Shown here: in pieces, positions 1-9,550 of the stretch
How the letters are laid out: every line of letters begins with the position of its first letter
Numbering within the stretch: position 1 is the stretch's first letter
Assembly (NCBI GenBank): GCA_025353165.1
Contig: JANXRE010000171.1
Location: 46,683-110,682 of the forward strand
Reading direction: 5' to 3'
Length of the DNA stretch: 64,000 nucleotides
From: Acidobacteriota bacterium
Lineage (GTDB): Bacteria; Acidobacteriota; Terriglobia; Bryobacterales; Bryobacteraceae
Translations under genes and position numbers: made by a program
Notes under the pieces: generated by a model
Seen by the model: only the letters and a program-made list of their open reading frames with translations
Databases searched by the model: none
What the model was told of the DNA's origin: nothing

Positions 1-2357
1 TGCAGGACTGAAGCATCGGAAATCGCCGACAGGTCGCCGAGGCCGGTCACCGCGAATACGACCGTGCTGCCGGCGGTTGTCGGGTGCAGTGAACTGATCT
101 GCACATTCGAGCGGTTCAACGCCGCCAGAATGACCGGCGGCCGTTGATCGATGTCAATCACCACCGGCGGAACGGAAGCGTTCTGCTGTGTCTGCAGCCG
201 CAAAACCGCCGGACCGGGCGTGACGCTCGTGGGCACCTGGAACGCCAATTGACCGTCGACCCACCAGTAAACGGTCGCCGGCTGGTCCGCTACAAAAAGA
301 CTGACGGATGGGTCCGACGCCTTCAGATGGGCTACGTTTACGATGGCGATGGCTCCCGGCCACACCGATGCGGTCCCGGTAACCGCGTTCAACAGGCCGG
401 GTTGAATCGCCAATTGTCCGTCGACGCGCAGTCCGACATGCAGAGCGGCCTGGGTGTAGATAGTCTGCAATCCGGAAGCGATCGTCACCGGCAGATCTCC
501 CGCGGCGGCAGCGCTGTTCACGCCGACGTTCAGCCAGAGCCGCGTGGAATCCTTCACCCATACTTTCCGGACCAGCACATCGCTGGAACCGAAGCCAACC
601 GAGACTTGGCCGTCGATGAAGTTGAGGCCCCTGATTTCGATCATCGCTTCGGATCCGGCCGGCAGAGGAGGCGCATGCACCGTCGCCGTCGCCGCGGCCG
701 CCGGAGCGTACGTATAAGTGACCGGTGTGGTCTCGACGGATAGGGAACTCTGCTGGTCGCTGTTGATCGCGGTCACGTTGGCCTGGAACGAGCCCGGAGC
801 GGACGGGACCGCCACGCTCAGCGACTGATCCTTTGCGTTCTGACCGAGGACGCGCGCGGGAACGCCTTCAAAGAAGATACGGCCGGCGGGGTCGAGATTC
901 GTACCGGCGACCACCGCGGTCGGGTTCCCATTCGCATCCGGATCGGAGGCCGTCACGGAAGTGATGGAGGGCGGGGAATTCCTGACCACCAGGAACGCCG
1001 ACGGCAGGATATACATATCGTCCGCGGTCGTGAAGAACAAATGCCGCAGGCCCAGCGCATCGGTCGCGCCCGGCGCGAACCCAAATTCAATGTACGAACC
1101 CGTATAGTACGACAACGTTCCGTCGATGTAGTTCGCCGTGCCGCCCAGCGCCGACACCGACAGTCCCGGAGCCACCGCTTGGCCGCCGGCCGCGAGCAGG
1201 CCCGCGCCCGTTGCAACCATGGTCGATCCGCTGGATCCCTCCACGAGCGGTCCGGGGTGAACGGCGTTTGCGCCCCAATAGCCGTAAGTGGTGACCGAAG
1301 ATATCCCCGGGGCGCTGCGCGGGTTGACGGCGAAATCCATCGTATCCATGCGATCGCCCGGCTTGAGCGTGAGAACAGCCGCCTGCAACGGATCCCTCGT
1401 TCCCGGATAGAACTGGCTGTCGAACGCGCCGGAGGCGGGAATGGGCTGGCCGGAATCGTCCTTCGGAGGCACGATGTTGGCGGGCGTGATCTCCACCGTC
1501 AGCGGCGGCGGCAACGGGTGAACGTAAATGTAATACCCCGCGCCCGGAGGAATCCCGCGCAGCGCGTACGAACCATCCGGATTCGTCAGCGTGCTGATGG
1601 CCGGCCCGGTGGCGGAGATGGCCACGACGGATGCTAGATTCACGCCTGCCCCGTTCATCATCACGCGGCCCGACAGGGCGGCGGTGTTCTTCAGGAATGC
1701 GCCGGTGGGATACAACACCGAAACGCCCGCGATGTCGTCCGCGCCCAGCGGCAGCGCCTTGGTCGTCCCTCGGGTGATGCTGGTCGACATCACGGCCGAA
1801 GTCAGCGTATGCTGCAATCCGAGCGCATGACCAAACTCATGGACGATGCTCAGGTACAGATCGTCGCCATAGCTCGGGAAGGTGCTTAGGTCGCGGTGAA
1901 TTCGGACCATGGAATGAGCGATCGGCGCGAATGTCTCGTCCCCGTTAGTGACGAATTTCGAGCCCAAAGAAGTCGGACCGCCATACGCGATCAGCCCCGG
2001 CGGAATGTCGTCGTCGAAGATCACGTCGATAGCGGGTCCGTTCTGCACCGTGTCGGCCGGCACAAAGCCGCCAAACGCGATCCGCAAATCGGAACTCCGC
2101 ACGTCGTTCCACGCCTTCGTAGCCAGGCGAATCTGACTGACCAATGCCGTGAAGCTGTCGTTCCCGGCTAGTTTGGTGGGGCCGTTGTCCGAAATCAGGT
2201 ATTGGACGGTTTTGCCGCTCAGGGCGGTCAAATCGAATTTCTCGGGAATCGGCGCGTACGATCCGGTGGAGATCAGGAAGTGGACGTAATGGTAATAGGC
2301 CGACGCTCCCGACGAGAGGAGAAGAGCGGCGGCGGCGATCAGCATCCCGCGCCTCAT
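1..2357 (-). CDS. Secreted matrixin-like zinc metalloprotease with IPT/TIG-type repeats (partial, runs off the left edge)
   Basis: The minus-strand frame opens at 2357 and stays open to the window edge (785 codons visible). It starts with a signal peptide (MRRGMLIAAAALLLSSGASA). A zinc site HEFGHALGLQH lies at residues 173-183, followed by SAVM, a Met-turn, at about 187-190, as in matrixin/metzincin proteases. After about residue 205 come a carboxypeptidase-regulatory-like segment and several beta-sandwich segments of IPT/TIG type, the arrangement common in Solibacter secreted proteins. The start codon overlaps the stop of the upstream gene (ATGA), so the two are probably translationally coupled. 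Role: extracellular proteolysis is inferred from the zinc motif; the substrate is unknown. The C-terminus lies outside the window. Confidence 0.88.
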   Translation of the reverse strand, partial: MRRGMLIAAAALLLSSGASAYYHYVHFLISTGSYAPIPEKFDLTALSGKTVQYLISDNGPTKLAGNDSFTALVSQIRLATKAWNDVRSSDLRIAFGGFVPADTVQNGPAIDVIFDDDIPPGLIAYGGPTSLGSKFVTNGDETFAPIAHSMVRIHRDLSTFPSYGDDLYLSIVHEFGHALGLQHTLTSAVMSTSITRGTTKALPLGADDIAGVSVLYPTGAFLKNTAALSGRVMMNGAGVNLASVVAISATGPAISTLTNPDGSYALRGIPPGAGYYIYVHPLPPPLTVEITPANIVPPKDDSGQPIPASGAFDSQFYPGTRDPLQAAVLTLKPGDRMDTMDFAVNPRSAPGISSVTTYGYWGANAVHPGPLVEGSSGSTMVATGAGLLAAGGQAVAPGLSVSALGGTANYIDGTLSYYTGSYIEFGFAPGATDALGLRHLFFTTADDMYILPSAFLVVRNSPPSITSVTASDPDANGNPTAVVAGTNLDPAGRIFFEGVPARVLGQNAKDQSLSVAVPSAPGSFQANVTAINSDQQSSLSVETTPVTYTYAPAAAATATVHAPPLPAGSEAMIEIRGLNFIDGQVSVGFGSSDVLVRKVWVKDSTRLWLNVGVNSAAAAGDLPVTIASGLQTIYTQAALHVGLRVDGQLAIQPGLLNAVTGTASVWPGAIAIVNVAHLKASDPSVSLFVADQPATVYWWVDGQLAFQVPTSVTPGPAVLRLQTQQNASVPPVVIDIDQRPPVILAALNRSNVQISSLHPTTAGSTVVFAVTGLGDLSAISDASVL

Positions 2358-2905
2358 TGCGTCACCTTCCCGCCCAGCTTGGTCAGCACCAGGCTTTTCA
2401 GTTCCTCGTAGGTGTACCGGACGCCTGGATCGGCCACCTGCTTGTGGGTGACCGGGTCGAGCATCGGCTCGGTGATGGCCGCGCGATGCACTCCGGTGTT
2501 GCCCTGCAAGTCGCGGCGAATGTCGAAGAGCCCTTGCGACATACCGATCAGTTGCGGAAGTCCGCTACGGCTGGTCCAGATGAATAAAACGTACTCCTGG
2601 CCGTTCTGCAAAACCGGCGCGCCGGCGATGGTTTGCCGCAGTCCCTGCGTGAAGCCGCCGGGAACGGCCACCTGCACGGGCGCGGCGTTTGCGCCCTTCA
2701 ACGATTCGACAACCTGCAGGTTGTACCAGGTGTAAATCATGCCGCCCGGTCCCGCCGGACCGCGGAATGCCGCCTGACTGGAAGTGACGCGCGCCCGCAC
2801 GATGGCTGACGACCGGGAGATCATGTCGTCCATGGCGAGGCGCTCGAGCGTGGCTGCCGGCAGGCATGCCGACGCCGCCGCGAGGAGAGCAATCATCCGG
2901 AGCAT
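2354..2905 (-). CDS. Small secreted protein of unknown function, coupled to the matrixin-like protease
   Basis: 183 residues from the ATG at 2905, chosen because it begins a clean signal peptide (MLRMIALLAAASACLPAATL). An in-frame ATG 60 bases upstream would only add a non-signal-like extension. A GGGGAT sequence lies about 8 bases upstream. The mature part reads as a compact beta-rich domain (segments such as YTWYNLQVVESLKG and EYVLFIWTSRSG), with no catalytic motif I recognise. The stop overlaps the start of the downstream protease gene by four bases. A partner, inhibitor or co-secreted role is inferred from position only. Confidence 0.75.
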   Translation of the reverse strand: MLRMIALLAAASACLPAATLERLAMDDMISRSSAIVRARVTSSQAAFRGPAGPGGMIYTWYNLQVVESLKGANAAPVQVAVPGGFTQGLRQTIAGAPVLQNGQEYVLFIWTSRSGLPQLIGMSQGLFDIRRDLQGNTGVHRAAITEPMLDPVTHKQVADPGVRYTYEELKSLVLTKLGGKVTQ

Positions 2906-3004
2906 AGTCAAAAATCCCCAGTTGCTAGAGCAGCGCTCGTTCCATCCATAAGATGTTGAAAACAAGGCAGGGGATTCGGCGTTTCCGGGAACGGAATGTA
3001 TAGC

Positions 3005-4900
3005 CTAGACACGCCGGTGTGTCCGGACGATCAGGATAGGCACCTCCACCTCGTGCCGGACCGCGTTGATCGTCGTACCTAAGATCAGGTCACTGAATAG
3101 CTTATGGCCGTGCGCGCCCATTACAATCAGGTCCGGGTGATGCTCGCGCGCCCACTTCACAATGGCGGAGCGGGGATGGACCCCGTAATCCACGTGCAGC
3201 TCCGCGGCCACTCCCTCGGATCGAAGGCGCGCCAGGATACTCTCGAAATATTGCCTTCCGCTCGCAATCTCCTCGGTATCGGCGACGTCGCCATACACGT
3301 TGCTGGTGACGCCTTCCTCAACGTGCAGCAGATGTATGGTGGCGCCGTGCATTTTGGCCATACCCGCCGCGTGGCTGAGCGCCACCGGGTCTCGATTCGA
3401 ATGGTCGAGCGGAACCAGGATATCCCGGTAGCTCAGGATCGGGATGGCGGTCTCGGCCGTCGCCGGCAGCACGTTGGCGAGGCGCGACCGGCGGAGGTAT
3501 CGCTGCAGCACCGGCTGCGCCGACATCCACAGCAAGAGCAGTCCGAGCAGGCTCAGAACCGGGATTAGAAAACACCATATAAGCCATTGATAATTAGGGG
3601 CTGCATCCAGCCATGTACTTACCCCCAATCCGACCAGCCGCACATTCAGGCCGACGATCAGAATCACCGTCGTCCAGGACAACACCTTGACCCACGGGCA
3701 ATTCACAAAATCTCCCATTCGGGTGCGGTCGCCGGTAAATTGAACCAGCGGAATGACAGCGAAGGGAAGCTGCAACGAAAGTATCACCTGACTGAGCAGA
3801 AGTAGTTGAAATGTTGCCTTTTCCCCCATTACCAGAATCGTGATGACCGCCGGGATTACGGCGAGTAACCGGGTCACGAACCGGCGTAGCCACGGCCTAA
3901 CGCGAATCTCGATAAACCCTTCCATCACGATTTGCCCGGCCAGGGTTCCCGTGAGCGTGGACGACTGCCCGGAACAGAGCAAGGCAATCGCAAAAATCAC
4001 TCCGGCAAAACTAGTTCCGAGCAAAGGTACAAGTAATTGTTGAGCCTGCTGGATCTCCGTCACGACGATGTGCCGGGTGAAGAACACAGTCGCCGCCAGG
4101 ACCAGGATTGCTGCGTTCACGATCAGCGCGAAGTTTAGCGCAACCACGGAATCGATTAGATTGTACTTGCACGCGGCGCGTTTCTCGCGCACGTTGTCGC
4201 CGATCCTTCGGGTCTGCACGAGCGCCGAGTGGAGGTACAGATTGTGGGGCATGACGGTCGCCCCGAGAATCGCGATCGCGACGAACAGGTTCTGGTTGTT
4301 GAGGTGCGGGACCAGCCCAGCCGCTAATCCCGCCAGCGGCGGCTGCGCGAACCAGAGTTCGACCAGAAAGCACCCCGCGATCACGGCGATGAGCGCCAGC
4401 ACAAATCCCTCGATCACGCGGATGCCGTATCGCGTGAACCAGAGAATCAGTAATGTGTCCGCGGAGGTGAGAACGACGCCAACAATTAGTGGCAGATGAA
4501 ACAATAAGTTAAGGCCAATTGCAGCACCTAATACTTCAGCTAGATCACAGGCCGCGATGGCGATCTCGCAGAGGATCCACAGGGTCCAAGTGACGATCCG
4601 CGGGTATTCGTCGCGGCACGCCTGGGCAAGGTCGCGGCGGCTCACGATCCCCAACCGCGCGCTAAGCGTCTGCAGCAGGATCGCCATGAAATTCGACATG
4701 ACGATCACCCACAGCAACTGGTAGCCGAAGCGGGCGCCGCCTTCCAGATCGGACGCCCAGTTGCCCGGGTCCATATAGCCGACGCTGACCAGGTAGGCCG
4801 GGCCCGCGAAAGCGAACATGCGCTTCCAGATGGAAGGCTGTCCTGTCTGCACGCTGGAATGAACTTCGGGAAGGGATCGGGTTGTGCCCTCGGGCTCCAT
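3005..4900 (-). CDS. Nramp-family Mn2+/Fe2+ transporter fused to a C-terminal universal stress protein domain
   Basis: 631 residues from the ATG at 4900, which has AAGGG at a proper distance; an upstream ATG at 4939 lacks this. Residues about 25-460 form an Nramp (MntH-type) transporter: the TM1 metal motif DPGN is at 44-47 and the TM6 motif MPHN follows at about 230, with many hydrophobic helices. Residues about 490-630 form a UspA domain containing GAHG, nine residues, then GT, the G-x2-G-x9-G(S/T) signature of ATP-binding USPs. Nramp proteins drive proton-coupled import of divalent metals across the inner membrane. The fusion suggests that import is sensed or tuned by nucleotide or stress state (inference). 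It is divergent from the FecR gene. Confidence 0.92.
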   Translation of the reverse strand: MEPEGTTRSLPEVHSSVQTGQPSIWKRMFAFAGPAYLVSVGYMDPGNWASDLEGGARFGYQLLWVIVMSNFMAILLQTLSARLGIVSRRDLAQACRDEYPRIVTWTLWILCEIAIAACDLAEVLGAAIGLNLLFHLPLIVGVVLTSADTLLILWFTRYGIRVIEGFVLALIAVIAGCFLVELWFAQPPLAGLAAGLVPHLNNQNLFVAIAILGATVMPHNLYLHSALVQTRRIGDNVREKRAACKYNLIDSVVALNFALIVNAAILVLAATVFFTRHIVVTEIQQAQQLLVPLLGTSFAGVIFAIALLCSGQSSTLTGTLAGQIVMEGFIEIRVRPWLRRFVTRLLAVIPAVITILVMGEKATFQLLLLSQVILSLQLPFAVIPLVQFTGDRTRMGDFVNCPWVKVLSWTTVILIVGLNVRLVGLGVSTWLDAAPNYQWLIWCFLIPVLSLLGLLLLWMSAQPVLQRYLRRSRLANVLPATAETAIPILSYRDILVPLDHSNRDPVALSHAAGMAKMHGATIHLLHVEEGVTSNVYGDVADTEEIASGRQYFESILARLRSEGVAAELHVDYGVHPRSAIVKWAREHHPDLIVMGAHGHKLFSDLILGTTINAVRHEVEVPILIVRTHRRV

Positions 4901-5094
4901 TAAACCCTTAACTATAATGCGGCGAAGGCGGCCACGCAAACCGGGCTGTCCCGACGGGGTCTGGTTTAAGACAATCAGGCTGGTGGTTTTCGGCCACCGG
5001 CGAGCGAGTCGACTCCGTACAGAAGCTGCTCATTCGAAGATACTTAACGATTGGTCCTAAGCTTGCCTCATCTTGGGCGGAGAGGCGAACAGCC

Positions 5095-7491
5095 ATGAAA
5101 TCGAAAACACTCATCATCGCAGCCCTGACAGCAGCCCTGGCGATCCCGATCCTGGCACAGGAACAGGAGAGGGACGAAGGGCCGGGGCGTGGCGTGGCGC
5201 GCATCAGCGTGATCAACGGCGAGGTATCGGTCAAGCGCGGCGACTCGGGCGAGCTGGTGGCGGCGGCCATCAATGCGCCGCTGGTCCTTCAGGATCGTCT
5301 GATGACGGGTCCCGGATCGCGAGCCGAAGTCCAGTTCGACTCTGCGAACTCCCTCCGCATCGGTTCCTCGAGCGAGGTGCGGTTGAGCGAAATGGATAAC
5401 CAGCGCTATCAGATTCAAGTGGCGGCGGGCACTACGACGTTCCGCGTCCTCCGCGAAAGCAACGCGCAGATCGAGCTGGCGACGCCGAATGTTTCCGTGC
5501 GTCCCATGGGCAAAGGCGTTTACCGGGTCAGCGTGCTGGAGGACGGTTCCACCGAGATCACCGTTCGCAGCGGGCAAGCGGAGATCATCACCCAGCGCGG
5601 GTCGGAGAAGGTCGGGGCGGGGCAAACGATGCTCGCCCGCGGCTCCGCACAGGATCCCGAGTTTCAAGTGACGGCCGCGATTCCCCTGGATGAATGGGAT
5701 CGCTATAACGAGACCCGGGATCGGGACCTCGAACATAGCCGCTCCTACAATTACGTCAGTCCCGATATCACGGGAGCGGAGGATCTGGACCGGTACGGCC
5801 GTTGGTCCGACGTAGCGCCCTATGGCCACGTCTGGGTTCCAACCGCGGACCCGGGGTGGGCTCCGTACCGCGACGGCCGCTGGACCTGGGAAGACTGGTA
5901 TGGGTGGACCTGGGTTAGCAACGACCCTTGGGGATGGGCGCCTTATCACTATGGCCGCTGGTTCAATAGCGGGCCCGATGGTTGGTGCTGGTACCCCGGT
6001 GGGTTCGGCCGCCAGTATTGGTCGCCGGCTTTGGTGGGGTTCTTCGGATTTGGCGGCGGAGGTCTTGGTTTCGGCTTTGGGTTCGGCAACGTAGGTTGGG
6101 TTCCGCTCGCTCCGTTCGAGCCTTTCCACCGCTGGTGGGGACCGGGCCACTACGGTGGAACCAACATCAACAACACCACGATCGTGAACAACACGAATAT
6201 CACCAACATTTACCGCAATGCGCGGGTTAACAACGGGATCACGGCCGTGAACGCGACCGACTTCGGCCGGGCTCGGATCACCAACGGGAATCTGATCCGG
6301 ATGAGCCAGGCCGATCTGGGGCGGGTGAATTTGGTCCGGGGCCAGTTGCCGGTGACCCCCAGCCGCGAGAGTCTCGCCTTGAGTGATCGAGCGGTACGGA
6401 CGGCTAATCTGCCTCGTGTTTCGGACAACCAGCGTTTCTTCTCGAAGCGGCAGCCGCAGCCCGTACAGCGGATTCCGTTTGAGCAGCAACGTCAGAATAT
6501 TCAGGCAAATACGCGGAGAAGCTTAGGTGATACTTCCGGTCGTGGGACAGGGACATTTGGGGGCAGGGAAGCGGCCACATCCACCCCGGGCGTAACGGGC
6601 CGCGGGAGCACGAACGGCGGATGGCGCAGAGGGGTGGAGACGCAGGCGCCCGCCACCGCGAATAGGCCGGCGGAATCCGGCGGTGGGCAGTGGCATCGCT
6701 TCGGCGAGCCATCGCATACCCGCGATAGTGTTCGCTCGACACCCGCACAGGACGGAAACGGGCGGCGATTCGGCGAGCCCGGCAACAGCCGGCAGATGCA
6801 GGAACCGGCTGGACGGAGCAGCGACCGCTCTCCGCGCAGCGAGCCCGGCAACAGCCGGCAAATCCAGGAACCGGCTGGACGGAGCATGGACCGCTCTCCG
6901 CGCAGTGAGCCCGCCCGTCCGGAACCGTACCGTTCGCCCGCGCCAAGCGCGCCGCGGTCGGACCCGCCGGCGCGCTCCAATGATCGGCCCAGCAGATCGG
7001 ATGCCGGGTGGCAGCGCTTCGGCGGGAATAACACGGGTGCCCAATCGAGCCGCGCTTGGGGCGGTCAGGTGAGCACACCCGCTCCGGTTCGCATCAGTCC
7101 GCCGATCGTCCGGGACAGGAGCGCGTCATCCTATAGCCCGTCACGCGGATATGCGCCGTCTTATAACGCACCGCGCGGAGGGGGATATGCGCCGACCTAT
7201 AGTGCTCCCCGCAACGCTCCCACCTACAGTGCCCCGCGTGGTGGCGGCGGATATGCGCCGTCTTATAGCGCTCCCCGCAACGCTCCCTCATACGGTGCCT
7301 CGCGTGGAGGCGGCGGATCTGCGCCGTCCTATAATGCTCCCCGCAGCACGCCCTCCTACAGTGCCCCGCGTGGAGGAGGCGGATCGTCTCCTTCGTACAG
7401 CGCGCCGCGTGGAGGGAGTGGCGGAGGCGGAGGAAGCAGGTCCGCGGCACCGTCGGGGGGCGGCAGGGAATCCGACGGTCGACGCCGCTAG
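5095..7491 (+). CDS. FecR-domain / DUF6600-type secreted protein with low-complexity repeat tail
   Basis: 798 residues with signal peptide MKSKTLIIAALTAALAIPILAQ. GGAGAGG stands about 9 bases before the ATG. Residues about 40-190 are a FecR domain (INGEVSVKRG ... IGSSSEVRLSE). Residues about 230-320 have the Trp/Tyr/Gly-rich DUF6600 pattern (WVPTADPGWAPYRDGRW, DPWGWAPYHYGRWF). The C-terminal 320 residues are low complexity: a 22-residue unit (EPGNSRQ.QEPAGRS.DRSPRS) occurs twice, encoded by 66-bp repeats at about 6775-6906, then an RGGG/APSY/SAPR repeat runs from about 7130 to 7430. FecR domains outside iron uptake are common in secreted acidobacterial proteins; the function is unknown. No TonB receptor or ECF sigma gene is adjacent. 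Confidence 0.85.
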   Translation: MKSKTLIIAALTAALAIPILAQEQERDEGPGRGVARISVINGEVSVKRGDSGELVAAAINAPLVLQDRLMTGPGSRAEVQFDSANSLRIGSSSEVRLSEMDNQRYQIQVAAGTTTFRVLRESNAQIELATPNVSVRPMGKGVYRVSVLEDGSTEITVRSGQAEIITQRGSEKVGAGQTMLARGSAQDPEFQVTAAIPLDEWDRYNETRDRDLEHSRSYNYVSPDITGAEDLDRYGRWSDVAPYGHVWVPTADPGWAPYRDGRWTWEDWYGWTWVSNDPWGWAPYHYGRWFNSGPDGWCWYPGGFGRQYWSPALVGFFGFGGGGLGFGFGFGNVGWVPLAPFEPFHRWWGPGHYGGTNINNTTIVNNTNITNIYRNARVNNGITAVNATDFGRARITNGNLIRMSQADLGRVNLVRGQLPVTPSRESLALSDRAVRTANLPRVSDNQRFFSKRQPQPVQRIPFEQQRQNIQANTRRSLGDTSGRGTGTFGGREAATSTPGVTGRGSTNGGWRRGVETQAPATANRPAESGGGQWHRFGEPSHTRDSVRSTPAQDGNGRRFGEPGNSRQMQEPAGRSSDRSPRSEPGNSRQIQEPAGRSMDRSPRSEPARPEPYRSPAPSAPRSDPPARSNDRPSRSDAGWQRFGGNNTGAQSSRAWGGQVSTPAPVRISPPIVRDRSASSYSPSRGYAPSYNAPRGGGYAPTYSAPRNAPTYSAPRGGGGYAPSYSAPRNAPSYGASRGGGGSAPSYNAPRSTPSYSAPRGGGGSSPSYSAPRGGSGGGGGSRSAAPSGGGRESDGRRR

Positions 7492-7517
7492 TCAGGAAAC
7501 ACGATCTTCCCTCAAGA

Positions 7518-7563
7518 GCCCCGGTCCGATTCGCGTAAACGCATCGGGCTGGGGCATTTTTTT
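7518..7563 (+). terminator. Rho-independent terminator after the FecR gene
   Basis: A 13-bp stem (7518-7530 with 7543-7555, two G-U pairs) encloses a short loop and is followed by a run of seven T (7557-7563). It lies 27 bases after the FecR stop codon, in the expected place and direction. Confidence 0.85.
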
Positions 7564-7692
7564 AAAATGAGTTCGTTAGTTGACATAATATCTATTATCG
7601 GCGGTTTGTTTAAGGGGAGTGTTGCCGCCGTGATCGAGTAGAAAGACTCCGAAGCGAATAGATCACGGCTGGCAGCGCGACGGCGAAATCGA

Positions 7693-7774
7693 CTACGAAC
7701 TTCCGTTGAGAGTTCCCGCCGCGAACATCAGGACCCCGCTGATCGCAAGCCGTCACGAACGATCCCAATCGCTG
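7693..7774 (-). pseudogene. Remnant of a second MbfA/VIT1 gene (C-terminal end only)
   Basis: Read on the minus strand, this stretch encodes SFVTA, then, after loss of about 11 bases, LAISGVLMFAAGTLNGSS and a stop. The intact gene that begins its stop side at 7869 ends [26 protein letters not shown] and stop. The nucleotide similarity is evident over about 80 bases including the stop codon. The rest of the copy is not recognisable. This is best read as the decayed tail of a tandem duplicate or divergent paralogue. The remaining bases of 7564-7868 hold no other gene I can support. Confidence 0.6.
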
Positions 7775-7790
7775 GAGCTATTTCCCTGGT

Positions 7791-7824
7791 ATCGTTCGGG
7801 CCCCTGTTGTTGGGGCCAAACGAT
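7791..7824. repeat. Inverted repeat (hairpin) between the VIT1 remnant and mbfA
   Basis: Arms of 13-14 bases (ATCGTTCGGGCCCC and GGGGCCAAACGAT, one mismatch and one bulge) enclose a 7-base loop. No T-run follows on either strand, so it is not a standard terminator. Function unknown. Confidence 0.5.
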
Positions 7825-7868
7825 TGCAAGGCGCGGGTATGAGAAGCAGGAATTGGCGGCTCCCGGCG

Positions 7869-8828
7869 CTACGCACTGCCGATCAAAATCCCAGCCGCGA
7901 ACACCAGCATTCCGCCGATTGCCACCTGAAGCGCAGCCGTCAAGAACGAGCTCTGCATATACCGGTAGCGAACGTAACTAATGGCCGCTAGTTCCACCAC
8001 CACCACCGCGATCGCCAGTGTCATGGCGATCCGGAAATCGGGAAAGAGAAACGGCAGCGTGTGGCCAATGCCGCCCGCCGTCGTCATCAGCCCGCAAATC
8101 AGCCCGCGGATCCAGGGATGGCCCCGGCCGGTGAGCGTCCCGTCGTCCGACAACGCCTCCGCGAATCCCATCGAGATCCCCGCCCCGACCGAGGCCGCCA
8201 TCCCCACCAGAAACGCGTCCCAACTGTTGTGCGTCGCAAACGCCGCGGCGAACACCGGCGCGAGCGTGGACACCGATCCGTCCATCAATCCCGCCAACCC
8301 CGGCTGCACGATCTGAAGCACGAATAGCCTGCGCGTGGCGGCTTCCTCGGCTGCCCGCACGTCCTTTGTAAGGTGCTCGTGCTCCAGTTCCGCCGCGCGC
8401 TCCGAATGTTTCCGTTCAACTTCCGCCAGATCCACCAGCAGCTTTCTTGTGGAGGCGTCGGTGACCCGCGCGGCGGCCTTGTCGTAGAAACGGCGCGTCT
8501 CCGTTTCCATGCTCTCCGCGGCCTTGCGGACCGATTCGATGCCCAGCGGCCGGACCAGCCACACGGGCAACCGGTTCACGAAACCCTTCACGTCCTGCCG
8601 CCGGATCAGCGTGATGTGCTCGCCGTACTTCCGCCGGTGCAGCTCGATCAGCAGGTGCCGGTGATCGGCTTCCTCCGTCACCATCTCCTCGAACAGCTGC
8701 GCGCTGACCGGGTACTGGTCCCGCAGGCCCTCGGCAAACTCCGCGTAAATGCGCCCATCCTCTTCTTCTAGCGAAATCGCCAGGGCGATGATTTCGCGCT
8801 CGGTGAGGTCCTTGAAGTTTTTTGCCAT
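7869..8828 (-). CDS. mbfA: MbfA-type ferritin-like/VIT1 membrane iron exporter
   Basis: 319 residues. The N-terminal half (about 1-145) is a rubrerythrin/ferritin-like four-helix domain with carboxylate ligands visible in [11 protein letters not shown] and EEADHRHLL. The C-terminal half (about 165-319) is a VIT1/CCC1 transporter domain with hydrophobic helices ([38 protein letters not shown]). This architecture and length match MbfA of alphaproteobacteria, an inner-membrane iron exporter that protects against iron and peroxide stress. The gene follows a methyltransferase gene by 6 bases, so the two are co-transcribed. No Irr/Fur-type operator was identified. An Nramp importer lies 3 kb away. 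Confidence 0.87.
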   Translation of the reverse strand: MAKNFKDLTEREIIALAISLEEEDGRIYAEFAEGLRDQYPVSAQLFEEMVTEEADHRHLLIELHRRKYGEHITLIRRQDVKGFVNRLPVWLVRPLGIESVRKAAESMETETRRFYDKAAARVTDASTRKLLVDLAEVERKHSERAAELEHEHLTKDVRAAEEAATRRLFVLQIVQPGLAGLMDGSVSTLAPVFAAAFATHNSWDAFLVGMAASVGAGISMGFAEALSDDGTLTGRGHPWIRGLICGLMTTAGGIGHTLPFLFPDFRIAMTLAIAVVVVELAAISYVRYRYMQSSFLTAALQVAIGGMLVFAAGILIGSA

Positions 8829-8834
8829 TTGAAA

Positions 8835-9506
8835 CTATTCTTTCACCCGCCCGAACAGCGAGACCCGAAACGACCATCCGTGCGACCAGGCTTCCGGTTG
8901 AATTAACCCCGCTTGGCCGGCGAGGGCCTCCAGTTCCGCGGGACGGAACGCGGCTTCCACCGAAATCGGGCCGTCGTGGACGGTAATCGGATCCCAACCG
9001 TACAGCCACGCGGTTACTGGTACGAAGTAATACGCGATCGGATGGCGGTACAGATCTATAGCCAGCACACCGCGCGCCGCGACTCGCGCCATCTCCGACA
9101 AGAGCCGGACTATTTCATCGTCACTAAAATGATGCAGAAAAAGGGATGAGAAAACAAAATCGTAGCTCCGAGGCTCGAATGGGATCCGGAACGCGTCCGC
9201 GCAGACTCGCGGACACGGAGCCGGCGTCAGATGATCCGGCCTGTAATCGAGCGACGTGACGCGAGCCCCCGGATACAGTTCGCGCGCGTAGCGCCACAGG
9301 TCCCCGGACGCCGCCCCGATATCCAGAACGGTAAACGCATCGTTTGGGCGAACGACCTGTTCCAACAGCCGCCGGAGCGGCCGCCGCCCGGACTGCCGGT
9401 TCAGGCGCGTGAGATCCTCCAGGCTGCGGCGCTTCCGATCAAGCGCCAGATCGTCGAGTATCTCGGGGCGGATAATCCGCCCGCCCATCGCGCGCATAAA
9501 GCCCAT
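8835..9506 (-). CDS. Class I SAM-dependent methyltransferase
   Basis: 223 residues. The SAM-binding motif I is VLDIGAASGDLW at about residue 58, an acidic motif II follows (VTSLDYRPDHL), and the post-motif FSSLFLHHFSDDE is typical of UbiE/Methyltransf_11 enzymes. The N-terminus (GGRIIRPEILDDL with an LTRLNRQSG segment) resembles methyltransferases found beside polyketide or isoprenoid genes, but none are present here. ATGs at 9506, 9495 and 9486 are all possible starts; I keep the longest. The gene is 6 bases upstream of mbfA. The substrate cannot be told from sequence. Confidence 0.8.
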   Translation of the reverse strand: MGFMRAMGGRIIRPEILDDLALDRKRRSLEDLTRLNRQSGRRPLRRLLEQVVRPNDAFTVLDIGAASGDLWRYARELYPGARVTSLDYRPDHLTPAPCPRVCADAFRIPFEPRSYDFVFSSLFLHHFSDDEIVRLLSEMARVAARGVLAIDLYRHPIAYYFVPVTAWLYGWDPITVHDGPISVEAAFRPAELEALAGQAGLIQPEAWSHGWSFRVSLFGRVKE

Positions 9507-9550
9507 GATAGAATATTTTGTCGCTATGCCCTTCCCTGCCCCTGTGTTAT

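Noticed and set aside
144..1637. Long plus-strand reading frames across the left-end protease gene
   Set aside because: They are antisense shadows; the minus-strand frame is continuous, has a signal peptide and a complete zinc motif.
7706..7981. 91-codon plus-strand frame
   Set aside because: No motif or ribosome site, and it overlaps the mbfA end and the VIT1 remnant.
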